Assembly (NCBI GenBank): GCA_963969495.1
Contig: OZ018324.1
Location: 45,320,609-45,384,608 of the forward strand
DNA length: 64,000 nt
Source: Ceratothoa steindachneri
Taxonomy: Eukaryota > Arthropoda > Malacostraca > Isopoda > Cymothoidae
Direction: 5' to 3'
A model generated the notes under the pieces. The model ran no database searches. It had not been told where the DNA came from and was given only the letters and a program-made list of their open reading frames with translations. This document shows positions 10,701-22,900 of the stretch, in pieces (the stretch's first letter is position 1; each line of letters begins with the position of its first letter). Both the position numbers and the translations under genes were made by a program.

Positions 10701-11722
10701 GTTATTTCTTCTTTTTTATAGGTAAATACCGAGTCTATTATGAGCATTAATATAATGCACAAAGACCTGTAACTTCTCCATCCCCCCGAAGACTTTATAC
10801 CCCATCACACAAATTCTCGCTTTCGTTAGTTGTTGCTTCTGCAGAAATAATTAAATTGGGTCTTGTAAAATGAAAAAAAAAAACAAGCAAAATATATTCT
10901 TAAAAACTTCTACTGAACATTAATTTGTGGAAATAACTTAAATATAAGAAGAGCAACGCCTTCTTTTTACATAGTTGACATATAGGACATAAGGTGTATT
11001 TCTTATGGAAAAAAGACGCGAGAATGGCGCCGTGTCAAGTAATTGGTTCAAGTATCAATGGCAGGGGAGATGAATCTATGGCACGCGTACCAAATTGGCA
11101 CATCTAACACATAGTGGATGGCTACGGAAAGCGGAGGGAAACCTCAAGTACATGGAATATCGAATTTCTTATAAGACTTATAATTCTGCATTAATGAAAC
11201 GTATGTTTAGTGTAACTAATTTTATCGAAGCCAAAGTAAAAGAACAAACATTTCATATAATCAGGATTAACTTAGTAAAACTATACTTTTTGTAATTTTT
11301 TTATTTTGATTATGCTTTTGTCGAGAGAAACTTCATAATTTAATAATAATATTTACTTCAACTTCCTAAATGAAACAAGAGGAATTTCAATCATATTGAG
11401 CATATTTTTTGCACCAATACTCCAAAAAGGTTTTGACCCCTCATATTCTAGAATTGTTGGTATAGAAGGATATAGATAGTTAGAATGTGATGCAACAATA
11501 TCAAGAAATGGTAAAAGAATATGGTAAAAAGTTGCACTTGAATATGCAAGTAATAAAATCAATATATTGGGATCAGACTATGATATAGAAGAAGGAAGTT
11601 TATGATGAAATGCATTGCAAAGAGGTTGGATGGTATCAAAGAAGTGACTTAGCAAAGAACGGCTGAATTGGAGATCAAATTTAAGGGACTTGCCTCAGTA
11701 TTATCGTAACATTGTGGCCATA
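10701..11722. other. No recognised feature (two short unknown ORFs)
   Basis: It contains a 66-codon plus ORF at 11,095-11,295 and a 69-codon minus ORF at 11,353-11,562. Neither has a motif I recognise, and both are within chance length for AT-rich DNA. Confidence 0.4.
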
Positions 11723-12868
11723 AATACCTAAATTTCCTCCTTTCAGTCATGCTCATTTGGAAGTAACCTAACCTAAATTGCCAGCCTTCATCCATGCTCA
11801 ATTGGTAGGAGGCAAACATAAATTGCCAGCTTTCATTCATCCTCAGATGGAAGGAGGCTAACCTAAATTGCCAGCTTTCAGTTTGCTGAGTTAGATGGAG
11901 GTCAGCCTAAATGGCTAGCTTTCAATTTATCTTAAGTTGAAAGGTCGCTAACCTAAATTGACATCTTTTAGTCATGCTCAGTTGGAAGGAAGCTAAGCTA
12001 AATAGCCAACTTTCAGTTATGGTCAGTTGTTGCAATGATGGAAACCTAAATTACTAGTTCTCCAGTATGTTCATTTGGAAGAAGGCCGACTTAAATTGCC
12101 ATGTTTTAGACATGCTCACTTGGAGGGCTGGCTGGCTACCTTGAATTTCAAGGTTTTAGTTATTCTCAGATGGAAGGAGGTTAACCTAAATTACTAGCTT
12201 CAACTCATGCTCACTTTGAAGAAGGTAAACTAAATTGCCATTTTTCAGTCATTCTCAGTTAGAAGGAGATTCCAAAAAAATTGCAATCATTCGGGGGTGC
12301 TCGGATGGAAAGAAGCTACCTTAAATTGACAGCTTTCAGTCATGCTGAGTTGAAAGGAGGCTAAATTAAATTTTGCCAGCTCTCAGTCATTTTCATTTAG
12401 GCGAAAGCTAGCTTATCTTGCCAGCTTTCAGTTATCCTCTGCTGGAAGGAGTCTTACCTATATTACTAGCTTTTAAGCATTCTCTTTAGAAGTAGGCTAC
12501 CCTAAATTACCATCTTTCAGACATGCTCATTTGTAATGAGGCTAACTTAAATTGGCAGCTTCACTCACGCTTAGTTAGAAGGAAGCTAATCTTAATTGCC
12601 AGTTTTCAGGCATGCTCAAGTGGAAGCATACTACGTTAAACTACTAGCTTTCAAGGATGCTAAGTAGTAATGAGGTAAACTAAATTGCAAGGTTTGAGGT
12701 ATGCTCAATTGAAGGGGGGCTAACCTTAATTGCTCGATTTTATCGATTCTTTTTTATAGAAGGGCAACCTAAATTGCCAGCTTCATTCAGCCATGTTTAG
12801 TTTGAACTAGGATAACCTTAATTTCCAGCCTTCCGTCATGCTCTGTTGGAAGGATGCTTACCTAAATA
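11723..12868. repeat. 45-bp minisatellite, about 26 diverged units
   Basis: Units share CTAAATTGCCAGC, TTTCAGTCATGCTCA and GTTGGAAGGAGG blocks. Measured spacing of the AATTG block in the first units is 45, 45, 43 and 47 bases, so indels have accumulated. Divergence between units is high, showing age. On the minus strand the unit equals 15 codons and reads openly as a repeat ending SMTESWQF over the first units (11,649-11,840). The indels break this frame further on, so it is probably not coding. Confidence 0.9.
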
Positions 12869-14480
12869 TATGGTCACCACGTACAAGTCAATTTTAATTT
12901 CAGATTTTGCCTAAAATATTCTAAAGGTAGAGAGGCTTGCAGCTGTTGTCACACAATTTGCATTTCAAGTTCAACAATGCAAACGCCTTAGGTTAGAAAA
13001 TAACTTTAGTAATGCAAAATAAAAGATTGAAACATATAAAAATATTTTAACATTTAATAATTTTATTTTCTAAAATAATATCTTAAATATTTTTATCAAT
13101 TTAAGCCTCATTTTTTTGATAACTTGCTCACTCTCTCTTTAGTTAATTCACTTTTTTTTATCATATCACTACTTTTTAAATTGCTCCTTCCTTACGTCAC
13201 TCCTTTGTCGAGTCTCTAATGGGCAATACGATAGAAAGTTCTGGCAAGAAGGGTAAAAAGGTTATAACATTATTTATTTTGGTGTGACGGGGGTCATGAG
13301 TCCCAGTGGGAACATGTATGATGATGAATATACTTGTGTGCAAAGGATTTTGCGACAGTGCAAAATATAGGCGTCTATATAGGAACTACAGAACAAGGAC
13401 CAGAAAACAACATAGGATTTGCCGAAGGACATCCATCTTACAATTAAATAAGAGAACAATCAACCTATCAGATACAAAGCCTAAAGGAAAAAGGCAATGC
13501 TCTTGTTAGTATGAAGCCCATAACACTCATTTCATTGTGTAGCAGTTAAAAATACTACTATTACTGCAACTATGGTACACACATGTGTACCAATGAGACA
13601 TGGTGTTCTATTTTACTTTAAAGAGATGTGCACGAGAGAGGGAGAGGGGAACTGCGGAAGAGGGGCAGACATGTGAGTTAGTACCAAGAGGCTGATTCGT
13701 GGATCGGGACAGGGTCTTTGAGGAGGGTTCCCCTAAGCCTTTAGCTCTAAAAGATCCTCGGGTGTTTGGTAATAATATCTAGAGCGCAATACCAACGAAG
13801 TCCTATAACCTGGAACATTTTTTAGGAGATCTGCAAATGAAGTGATGAAGCTAAAGGAAGTAAAAATGTGTGGAATTTCTATAGTCGAAGATTGCTCTGC
13901 AAGAGATTGAACCAGGATGGCAGGCAATAATCGAAATGTCAGCTGCCTAATGCGATACTCTCTTGTAGATCACACAATTGCGCTGGGATGGAGTGTAAAT
14001 CCTCCAGGTTTCAGGTGTAGCAGGGGCTTTTCCCACGGCCAAACATCCCGCCTACCTTGAGGGCTGAATCGATAGTGGTCCCATAGAAACTGGTCGCTAT
14101 GATGGGCAAGTCGGCTTGACATAAATTGAGTACTTTTATGCTTTATAAGGAAGGAAGTGAGATGCGAGATGAATAGAGGTTACGGGGTACTTAGGCATTG
14201 CTGCGTTCCGCTGGCAATAATTTATGAAAATAGGTGCGGAAGTCCATATAATATCCTAGCGTTATCAACCTGATTTCAATTCGCCCTGTTGATGTGTAAA
14301 TATAATTCAATTATCGAGAATCGCTTTAAAGTAATCCAGCGAAGAAATAGTGAAATGCTTTTGATAATCCTTAAGTATTCCTTGAAGTCATTGCTTTCCA
14401 GATTCATTGCGGGTCAATAGGCTAAATTGCTCGTTTAGGTTGCTTCTATCAATGGGAAGTGTTGGAAGTTTCAATTGCCT
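12869..14480. other. No recognised gene
   Basis: AT-rich to 13,270, then mixed composition. ORFs of 61-67 codons at 13,274-13,509 and a 64-codon minus ORF at 13,733-13,927 match nothing I know. The stretch 13,620-14,150 is less AT-rich and purine-rich in part, and could be an unrecognised element or host flank. Confidence 0.4.
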
Positions 14481-16680
14481 ATCTCAACAGAAGTTAAGTT
14501 AGATTACATGGATTTTGCTACAGACAGAGACATAGGCAATACTCAAAATGGAACAATATAAAGGAAAGAGAAATTTCTAAGTACATCATCAGTGGAAGAT
14601 AGTTAACGTCACTATCGCAGCAAACCAAATCTTTTGGGGGTAATGCTAAGTAACATCAATAAGAAAAACTTGAAATTTCAATACAATTGTGAATAATATC
14701 AGCGTGAGTTAGATATATCATCCTGAATCGACTAATGACCATATTGTAATATTTACTCGGATTCAACTTCATTGCGCAACGATCACACCAGGACATGATG
14801 CTCAAGATATCACCGATCCTCTCTATATCCCCTGAACTAGGAATATTTGTATAAAATATGGTCTCATCAGCATAAGTAGTCATTTCAGACTCCATCTTGG
14901 AAAATATGTCTGAGCAATAAATAATACAAAGGATGGATCTGGGACATTTCTTTGGAGAACACAATGCAAATCTGAACTGAAAGAGCTTAAATAACCATCA
15001 AGTGATACGTATTGTCTTCTGTGACTCACAAACTCAAAAAACACTTCAAGGTAGTAGCCGCTAATTCCAAAGTACCTAATTTGGTACAAAAGTCTCTTAT
15101 TGTTAACTCTATCAAAGTCAGAACTAAAATATAGAGATACGATTCTTGACTCATGACCACCTTCAAAAGACTAAACTCACAGGTACGCTTAATCAGTAAG
15201 TGGTCAACGATTCTTGATGAAATGGGGGTTATAAAGATGTGGTTTGTAGTCATAAGGATGAAATGGAGTAACATCTGCAATACACAAGCTTGTTAAAAAT
15301 GAAACATGAGGTAAAATAATTAAAAAATAACAGCCCAAATTCGATGCAATTTTCCTGTAAAAAAAAGAAGGAATGAATCCTAAAGGATCAGAACAATCAA
15401 ACAAATCCAGATCATCCAGGAGCGTGGCAACCTCAAAAGATTCCAAAGCAGGAAAGCTCAGTTTAATATAAGTAAAACGAGAGGAACACGGAGCTAAATG
15501 TTCACAGTTTTCTGTAGTCAAAAAGGGAAATGAGAAATCCAGCCTTACATTTAGAGCTATAGAACCATCTGCACATATCACAATGAGGACGGCTAAAGTA
15601 AAACCACCAGGAATATGACTATGAAGTACCAGTTTGAAGGATATTTTTATGGTGATCATTATAAAACTCTAGGAACAGAATCTGGTATGCTAATGAGAGA
15701 GGACACACTAAGTTATCTATCATACGACACACAGGAAGGTAAAAGAGACCACCTTAAAATATTTGATATTCTTTATACGCTTGGCTTGTTTACTATCATC
15801 TGTAAATCAAGGGTTAACTTTTAGACGACTTTGAATTATGTTACCTAGAATTTTTATTTCATTAATAAAAAGAGGAATACTATTGAGAGCCTCGATTGGA
15901 AAATCAACGAAAATTATCACCCAGACCAAATAACATGCTATTTCAAAAATACTTAAAACACAAGTTGTGCTTATTTGGCATGGGGAAAGTAGCCTGGAAG
16001 TTAAAAAAGAATTCTGAGTGATCAGTATTGTCAACAGGTAGAAGAGTTCGAACGTTCATTTCCAAAGAGTCATCATTAAGGAGCAGTGTTAGTCATTTAC
16101 CCAAAATATGAGTTGTATAACGAAAAGTTTGTTCACTTTTTGAAAGATTAGAGATATCTAAAGCAGCATGATCATTTTGATTAGAAGAAAAGATGGAGTT
16201 AAACCATTTACGTGATGTGAATTAAGATCGCCGATGGAAACGAAAAAATCTTTTAAATCATATTCTTTAATTGCGCCGAAGAAAATTTAATAGTGGCTAA
16301 GACAGCTGCAACTTTTGATACGAATTATTTCATGACGGCTACATCAAATTATGTGAAATCAGTTGGCAATACAAGATGCGCGTATGTGTACACACATAGC
16401 CTTCTCTCTAAATATTGAGTAACACATTGAGAGAATAGATTTTTTTTAAATTAAGAATTGGGAAATCAAACACAACGGCAGGAAGTTTGAAATATCCCTT
16501 ATAACATAGTATTATATAAAATTTTGTAGATACTGCTGAGATAAGCAAATCCTCCGCAAGCTCCCGAAAGGTAATACAGAGGGACAAAAGATGACTAAAT
16601 GCCAGGCAAAGCAAATAGAACTACGGAAAAAAGGCTCCACTTAAGCCGAGCCAGCCACAATATTTAGGCAGGCTATTAAG
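14480..16680 (-). pseudogene. Jockey-like LINE ORF2, duplication copy 1
   Basis: Minus-strand endonuclease plus RT, which nick the target and copy element RNA at the nick. Endonuclease traces: SIGDLNSHH near 16,240-16,215 and the VDNTDHS end near 16,035-16,010 (SDH-type catalytic His). The RT start DPLGFIPSFFYRK lies about 15,395-15,355 and ISSRIVDHLLIKR about 15,225-15,185. YFGISGYYLEVF is near 15,075-15,040. A frameshift precedes the QRNVP stretch (degenerate PQGS box) near 14,955. The catalytic box reads YADET near 14,875, with the second Asp of YADD lost. The thumb, with FILFHFEYC, continues past the duplication edge to about 14,490. Stops and shifts throughout. Confidence 0.75.
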
Positions 16681-17284
16681 AGTGTGTGCTGCGAAGTCGC
16701 AAATAATTTGGGGAACCTGACAAAACCTCTGACAAAAGAAAATGAAAATCACTGCCGTATATTTGAGCAATATTAAGTTTGGCTTAATTCCAGTCTATTT
16801 CATGGAATATTCATGCAATATTATTAAATTGGGGTTTGGAAGTGTTTCCGGGGTATATTTTAGAATTGAGGTTTTTTATATATTTTCCTAGGTTTTTGCT
16901 GTCTTATTCAATCTAAGATTGGCGGAAAATTGCCAAGGTATTGGCTAGACACTTAAGAATATGTAAAAAAAGGGCATATTATAGCTTGACGGAAAAACTG
17001 AAAACTATCTTAGTATCAATATTTGTCACAATTATTTAGTAGTTTTAATTTGTGGTGTTAAGGCAGGAAAAAGTAGCTATAGTTATTGTTATTAGGACTT
17101 TTACTGGTTGTCCATTTAAAGCATTTTAGCTTTCTTCAAGCTGAGCATCATTTAACGGGTATTGCAAAAGTCCTGTTGCACTTCTCAGGACGCTAATAAA
17201 CATTGCTACAATGATAGTTTTGATGTGGATAGAAACGTTTTTATTATTTTAACGTATTAATATCTTTTTAAATTATAATATTAA
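16681..17284. other. No recognised feature
   Basis: AT-rich sequence between the Jockey-like LINE 5' side and the DD37D-like transposon; it may hold the terminal region of the latter. It is repeated at about 29,043-29,646. Confidence 0.4.
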
Positions 17285-18180
17285 TCACTGTGCCGACCTC
17301 AGCGGTGATCACGAGATCTAGGCGAGACTTGAAGGCTGTGGACACGTGTCTGACGAAGCCCTTCCTCATACTGACCCTCGCGTGGTTGACGGAGGATTTC
17401 AAATCGTCAATGTTGATAGGACGGACATTGCTGGCCATGTCTTCAACATGAGCCTAGAAGATGCAGTCAGTGGGAGTGAAGTCTGGTCAGTGCTACAGCC
17501 AAAACTCTGTCAACTAAAAACCTCACGATCGAACCCAACTACTCTTGCACGGTCTTGGCCGTGTGCGCCGAAGCACAGTTTTGCTGAAAGACTTAGTCTA
17601 CTTTCTTCGTGATATTTGTCACCCATGGCAGGACTTTTTTTTAGCCAAGATGTCTCTATTCGGCCGCGGTCAACATCTAACAGTCCAAGAACCTCACGTG
17701 CTGCAGCATCAGGGGCGCAGACTGATTGGTCGTGAACACCTGCAGACCTCGAAGACGTCCTGGCTAAAGCTTACTATGGAGTCGTTTTGCTAACTGATTA
17801 CCAGATTAACCATGAAATTTTTTTAGCGGGAAAAATTAGAATTCGAATGCCACAACTTTTAAACTCACTGAGAAGGCGACAAAAGCGCTCCCGACGAGGT
17901 TGTTCTCGCATACGCCGTCCTCCCTGATTGCTTTGGACACTGTTTCCACCGAGATGTTCTTCTGCTTCGCGAGTAGTTTTTAAGGCTTTTCTCATAGCCA
18001 AATGATTGAAAACCTGACGTCTGCTTGAATGAAGTCGATCTCTGAGGTCTTCCCCGTTCTTTAGCCTCTCCGCGATTTTGTGGACAGGAATCCCGCAGAC
18101 TTTGAGCCGCTTGGCGATGTTAGACTTGTTGTAACCAGCGCGCTGGAGAGCAGAGATCTCGATTCTTTTCATTTGCATCT
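17285..18180 (-). pseudogene. DD37D-like (maT-type) transposase, copy 1
   Basis: A minus-strand transposase of the IS630-Tc1-mariner group. N-terminal helix-turn-helix: QRAGYNKSNIAKRLKV near 18,145-18,095. The first catalytic motif near 17,845-17,815 reads FPAKK where FxDEK is usual (GCT codon at 17,825-17,827), so Asp 1 is lost. The second motif near 17,585-17,555 reads QQNCASAHTAK with Asn at 17,578-17,580 in place of Asp. The third is in a PTDCIF stretch near 17,465. About 112 nt separate motifs 2 and 3, close to 37 codons after a small indel, hence the DD37D suggestion. The C-terminal MRKGFVRHVS...RSRLDLVI end is good. A TAG replaces the Trp of QEWL. Confidence 0.75.
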
Positions 18181-18830
18181 CGACGAATCTGCAAACATTA
18201 TAAAAGACATTTTACCAACACAACCTGTTAAATTAGAATTTCACATTTCATTTGATGCAACCTTTTATATCACATACCTAAAAATAAAAACGAACTTTTG
18301 CAAAACTCGATATGAACTCTGGCGAGTTTAACAATGATGTAAAAATTCCTAGGTTATTACGAATTTTTCATCGAAGATTTGAAGATCACAAATTTAATAT
18401 CCCTTAAGGAACAAAAACAAAATTAGTTAACTTTGTTTTTCTTCAATACGGGCGGAATATAAATAAATATAGATGTTTGAGTGTGTAGGTTAAAGGTAAA
18501 TAACAAAAAGGAGGGTATTAGCGAGAAGATTGCGATGAAAGATGATGTCTAGGAGTGGGAAAGAGAGATTACTTCCCTATTCTAAATTAAATTTAATTGA
18601 TCTATGTAGTTCATATAGTTCTTTAAATAAATTATGATATATTTGATTTCAGACCATAGTAGAAATTAATGGCTGTATCTGAGGTGTTTAACATCACATA
18701 TTTTGTATCACAATTAGGAATCTTTTTAGTCCATTATACCGCGTGACAGACAAAAAACTCTACTTTATTAAAATTTGTTTTTTGTTAACTTTTAAAGTTT
18801 GAAAGTAGAAAAAGTATCATTACTCTTTTA
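18181..18830. other. No recognised feature
   Basis: AT-rich sequence, possibly the 5' terminal region of the DD37D-like element. Nothing further is visible. Confidence 0.4.
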
Positions 18831-18832
18831 AC

Positions 18833-19076
18833 ATTCGAACTGGCCAACACCGTAACCTATGCGCTTATAAATTATATTACCAAAATTCATTATGGCATTC
18901 TGAAAAATATTGACATTGAAGAATGCAATGATTAGTCGAAACTCATTATTCAGTTCTGCAATATTATTAAAACAGCTCGAAATAGTCTTTCCTGTACAAT
19001 TTGTTGTGTCATTTCATTCCTTAAGGAAATCAAGCCTTTAACCATGTTATAGTATCATAAGTTTTATGGACTGTGT
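18833..19076 (-). pseudogene. Transposase C-terminal relic A, left part, copy 1
   Basis: It matches 20,586-20,830 base for base with moderate divergence, so it is an older copy of the NKQN-type transposase C-terminus described at 20,588-21,480. It stops abruptly at ACTGTGTCG; the continuation (GCTGTATCG onward) is found at 20,484-20,540, so 1.4 kb has been inserted into this copy. Confidence 0.75.
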
Positions 19077-20373
19077 CGTGGTTTAGCCGAGATTATAGTT
19101 ATTTTTTATTTTTATTATGATTAATAAAGTGAGGCGTACGTTTGTACTTCTAGTGATCGCTTCAGGATCAATCTCTAAGAGCGCTTTTCTTATTTTTATT
19201 CTATTGAATGAATATAGAGGGGAGTTGGCAGTACTAAATACTGCCAACGCAAGTCCTTCAAGGATAATTTAAACACTTCAATCAAAATAGACTTTTACTG
19301 TACATTAATCAAGTCAAACCAAATTAATATATACACTTACAAAATACAAATTAAAAATGATTCTTAAGTACAGTTACCTGCACTCGGTTTCTGGTTGCTT
19401 TAAGGGAGAACAATTTCCTTTCAAAAAATTCGTCTTTAAGATATACAAATAATCTACTTTAACTGCACGGGGACATGAAAATAATATTGATTACTCATAT
19501 AAGGTAGTGGGGTTTACCCAAAGAATCGATGCGAAATACTTTTCGAATATTGTCGGGAAAGGCGTCGTGAGTGTAGTTTATTTGCTTCTCAATAGATGGC
19601 GTTACTTCGAACGAGGAGTGGATGAGGGACGTCATGCCAGAATTTCAAGGCGACGGAGGATAAGGAATCAAAACAAAACAGCGATTTGGAAGGGAAGGCG
19701 TCGGACGTTTATGACATTGAAAAGGGTTTCTCAGACGAGGCTTGAAGATGGCAGTATGATTTTCTGGCAAATTGTTTTCGTTTGAAGAGCTTCTTATTTC
19801 GGTTAGAAATCTATCTAGTTTAAGGTGTTAAACTCAGATAGGGTAAGATCACTTGACGATCTTTGGTAATCAAACTGTTCTAATGGTACTTGGAGGTAAG
19901 ATAACTTGACGATCTTTGGTAATTGAACTGTCCTGATTATAATTGGTGCAATCTGGTATTGCCCAATAAAGTAAAAGTCCTTCTAAACTTGCTGTTGGGA
20001 ACTATATCCCGGCAAGTTCTTATCTATGTCGTGATGAAAACGAGAATTGTCCTATTTTTCTCCTGACGAGTCGTTTTATACTAAAATTACTCCCGTAGGG
20101 TAAGAGGAGGGGAAGGGCGTTAGCAAGGGGAGACCCGAGGGTGTCATGGCTTTTGGCCGTCTGTTATTTCTCTTCCTAGACATTTTAAAATTAGGAAAAC
20201 TGGATTTCATGTTTCATCCGCAGTTGTTTTGAGCAGAGGTCAGGAATAACTCTCTCCTAAATTTATCAATTTTATTGTACCTGTATGATACTGGGGACTG
20301 GGTAGAGTGGCTTAGAGAGAGCCAGGTGGGTCTTGTTTTTATTTCATTGGTTTTCTTTGCCATGAGAAAGACC

Positions 20374-20441
<68 letters not shown>

Positions 20442-20483
20442 TACTCGAAACTTCTTAACTGCTTCGATTAACTCGTAATCTCT
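19077..20483. mobile_element. Unidentified 1.4 kb insertion ending near (AT)n, copy 1
   Basis: It splits transposase relic A. The flanking words ACTGTGTCG and GCTGTATCG are nearly the same, suggesting a diverged target duplication of about 9-10 bp. Inside are a 54-bp direct repeat at 19,842-19,940 (GTAAGAT-ACTTGACGATCTTTGGTAAT), a 92-codon basic ORF at 19,507-19,785 with no recognised domain, a second GC-richer stretch at 20,090-20,150, and (AT)n at 20,377-20,437 close to the right edge. I see no RT or transposase and no TG...CA ends, so the class is unknown. Confidence 0.55.
20377..20437. repeat. (AT)n microsatellite, copy 1
   Basis: About 61 bases of alternating A and T. The matching tract in copy 2 is about 53 bases, which accounts for most of the drop in offset between the copies. 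Confidence 0.95.
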
Positions 20484-20540
20484 ACAGGCTGTATCGCCAT
20501 CTCACTCAAATCACTCGTCAGGTATGTGCTGTTGGCGAAA
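20484..20540 (-). pseudogene. Transposase relic A, right part, copy 1
   Basis: GCTGTATCGCCATCTCA and GTATGTGCTGTTGGC match 20,826-20,882 of the second transposase copy. With 18,833-19,076 it forms one interrupted copy. Confidence 0.75.
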
Positions 20541-20587
20541 AAAGTATAATTACAGAGAACAATATTTGGAATTTCATTTGCTACCTT

Positions 20588-21480
20588 TTAACATTCGAAA
20601 TGACCACCCCCGGACTCTATGCACCTATAAATTATATTAGCAAAATTCATTATGGCATACTGAATAATATAGCCATTGAGGAATTCAAAGATTTGTCGAA
20701 ACTCATTCTTCAGTTCTGCAATATTATTGGAACAACTCGAAATATTCTTTCTTTTACAATTAGTTGTATGCCACATTAGTCCTTGAGGGAATCGAGCCTT
20801 TAACCATGTCATGGTATCACAAGCTTTAAGGACTGTATCGCCATCTCATTGAAAGTACTCGTCAAGGTATGTGCTGTTGGCTAAAATGCTTTTGAGCATA
20901 TCAAGATATCTGGCAGTGTTAATTGACTGAGCTTTTACTGTTTCATGGTCCTCAATGAAATAGGGCTCATAAATTTACCTTTAGCCCACACGATACCTTT
21001 ACTTTGGGGCGTGAAAAGGTTTTTGAAATTGATTATTTAATCTAATTAGTTACAATTTCCAATAATTCTGTTTATTTGGCATGCCTTTCTGGTAAACGTA
21101 ATACTCTTCACTGAAGATTATGTTATTCATTAATAATTGTTTATCATCTCACATTTCTTTAACCCTAAGGGAAAAACGATAGACTTCGTGGTTTACCCTC
21201 CATTGAGATTTCTTGATGACATTGACTCCTGTATGGTTTTAAATTAAGATCATTGTTTAGAATAGTTCGTACAGCTTCTCTATCCAAATGATCTCAGCTA
21301 CCACTTTTCTCACTCACTTTTTTCATCAGCATCAATTAGAGTCCTTACCTTGTCAATATTCGTTTCCGTCCTCACAGTTTAACTTGGTGAAGTTTCCTTT
21401 ATTAAAATTAAGAATTTTACTGTGTTAATTCTAAATGGAGTAATTTCCCAGGATTGATATTTTTTGTCTAATTGTATACC
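20588..21480 (-). pseudogene. Tc1/mariner-group transposase (NKQN type), copy 1
   Basis: The minus-strand text resembles IS630-Tc1-mariner transposases with the signature NKQN. From the N side: RTETNIDKVRTLIDAD near 21,385-21,335, then a REAVRTILNNDLNLKP helix-turn-helix piece near 21,275-21,235. FSEEYYV near 21,117 stands where FSDE is expected (Asp 1 changed to Glu), directly before PNKQNYW. YFIEDHE lies near 20,965-20,945 and RYLDMLKS near 20,910. YFQ-stop-DGD marks the second catalytic motif near 20,860-20,845, TWLKARFPQGL the next piece, and CIESGGGHFE the C-terminus near 20,620-20,590. Many stops. Confidence 0.7.
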
Positions 21481-22019
21481 ATATCTTGCATGAAAATGAC
21501 AAATTGATTTGATTATGAAACCCTTTCAAATCATTAATTCCCAGACAAATCTGCGCTGATCAAGAGTTAATTGTGCCATTTTTGAGAGCCTAAGACACAA
21601 CAGTTGAATATATGCATATATATGGTATCCTTGACTGGAATAGACTATCCAGCGCAAGTCTAGGCTACCTATTGTTCTTTGCAAAGATACTTATTCTAAA
21701 TTCCAGACCTAATGGCCAACAAAAAAACAGCATTATAAAAAAGAGATATTTTTGGCTATCACCTGGTATAAAAACACCACTATAGAGCGGATAAGGGGCT
21801 ACTCATTGTTTAACTATATATTTCTCTATAATACGTCTCTTCGCATTCCACTGGAAAATACAAGGAGCTGTAAGAGTATGATGCTTTTCCAGGGAGGATT
21901 TGTGGAAAAGGAATTCAGTATGTATATTATTTATTTATTATTGTTAAGTATATCAATATTGAGTTGGAAAAGATTCAACAGGACATGGATTTCATCCAAT
22001 TTTCATATATTCCCTCACT
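21481..22019. other. No recognised feature
   Basis: AT-rich spacer between two transposons. A 93-codon plus ORF at 21,752-22,033 lacks any recognised motif and is not kept open in copy 2 because of a 2-base deletion near 34,220. Confidence 0.4.
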
Positions 22020-22900
22020 CACCTTGTAATTAGACATGCAGTTCTGTTTCCTTCGTACTTCTATTACTTCATATTTTTTTCGAACTCCAAGTGTTCTATT
22101 GGGATCTGTGGTTGCCACTCCATAGTGATGATCGCAAATTTCTACCAAATAATTCTCGATCTAGTTAGATGAATAGAATGGGGCATTATCCTGCGGATTA
22201 AAACTTCCTTCCTTGATAATATTTGATTCATTTTCTAATAGATGGCTTTAATGCTTGTGCCAACATGATTGTATAAGTTTTGAATTCCATTCATTTTTGG
22301 CCAAAAAAATATCTCCTCTTCCTGGGGATGACATGCACCATCATACGATGATAGAACCAAAAAAAAGCTTCAGGATTGCATCCACACATGGATGGTGAAA
22401 ATCCTATCCAACTGTACATTTGGGTAACAACTTTTAAGAAAAAGGGTTAAAAAAATAGAAATTTTTCAAATAATTTTCTTATAAGATATATCTAAATGGA
22501 ATTGCATAAATTACCTGCAAAAAACAAAAAAAGTCTTTACTGCATCTGTAAAAGTTAGTTTGATCTGACCAGATATCTTTAGACCATAGTTCATGCGTCC
22601 AATTTATGTGATCTTTTGCCCCCTGAAGACGTTTATTTCTGTTGACTTCAGATATTGATGGCTTTTTTCTTGCTTTGCAGCTTCTCTGTCCTTGATTTTC
22701 TAAGTGTTATTTTAACTTTCCTGTATTGGATTTTTTAACTTGATGCTTCCTTGAAACCCCAATCATGTCCTGAAGAAATTGCTTCCGCCTGTTCCAAAAA
22801 ACGACCCGTATTTTTTTAATAAGAATTAGCTCGATAAGCAAGGTGAGTATTAATAAAGAGCGCAATTTTCTCCATAAGAACAACTTCATGTTAACTTGAA
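22020..22900 (-). pseudogene. Tc1-like transposase a, copy 1
   Basis: A minus-strand Tc1-group transposase in pieces. A basic helix-turn-helix linker lies in 22,707-22,889 (RKQFLQDMIGVSRKHQ). KDHINWTHELWSKDIWSDQTNF near 22,620-22,560 holds the first catalytic Asp in WSDQTNF. WCMSSPGRGDIFF lies near 22,345-22,305. A QDNAPFYSSN second-Asp motif is near 22,195-22,165. After that the frame is too damaged to see the final Glu. Confidence 0.7.

Noticed and set aside
11723..12868. CRISPR-like array
   Set aside because: The whole 45-bp unit repeats with no unique spacers, units are diverged, and the window is eukaryotic.
15615..15824. 69-codon plus ORF identical in both duplicates (also 27,976-28,185)
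   Set aside because: It lies antisense to the Jockey-like LINE; identity follows from the duplication.
17346..17793. Plus ORFs of 88 and 82 codons present in both duplicates
   Set aside because: They are antisense to the DD37D-like transposase, which explains the open frames.
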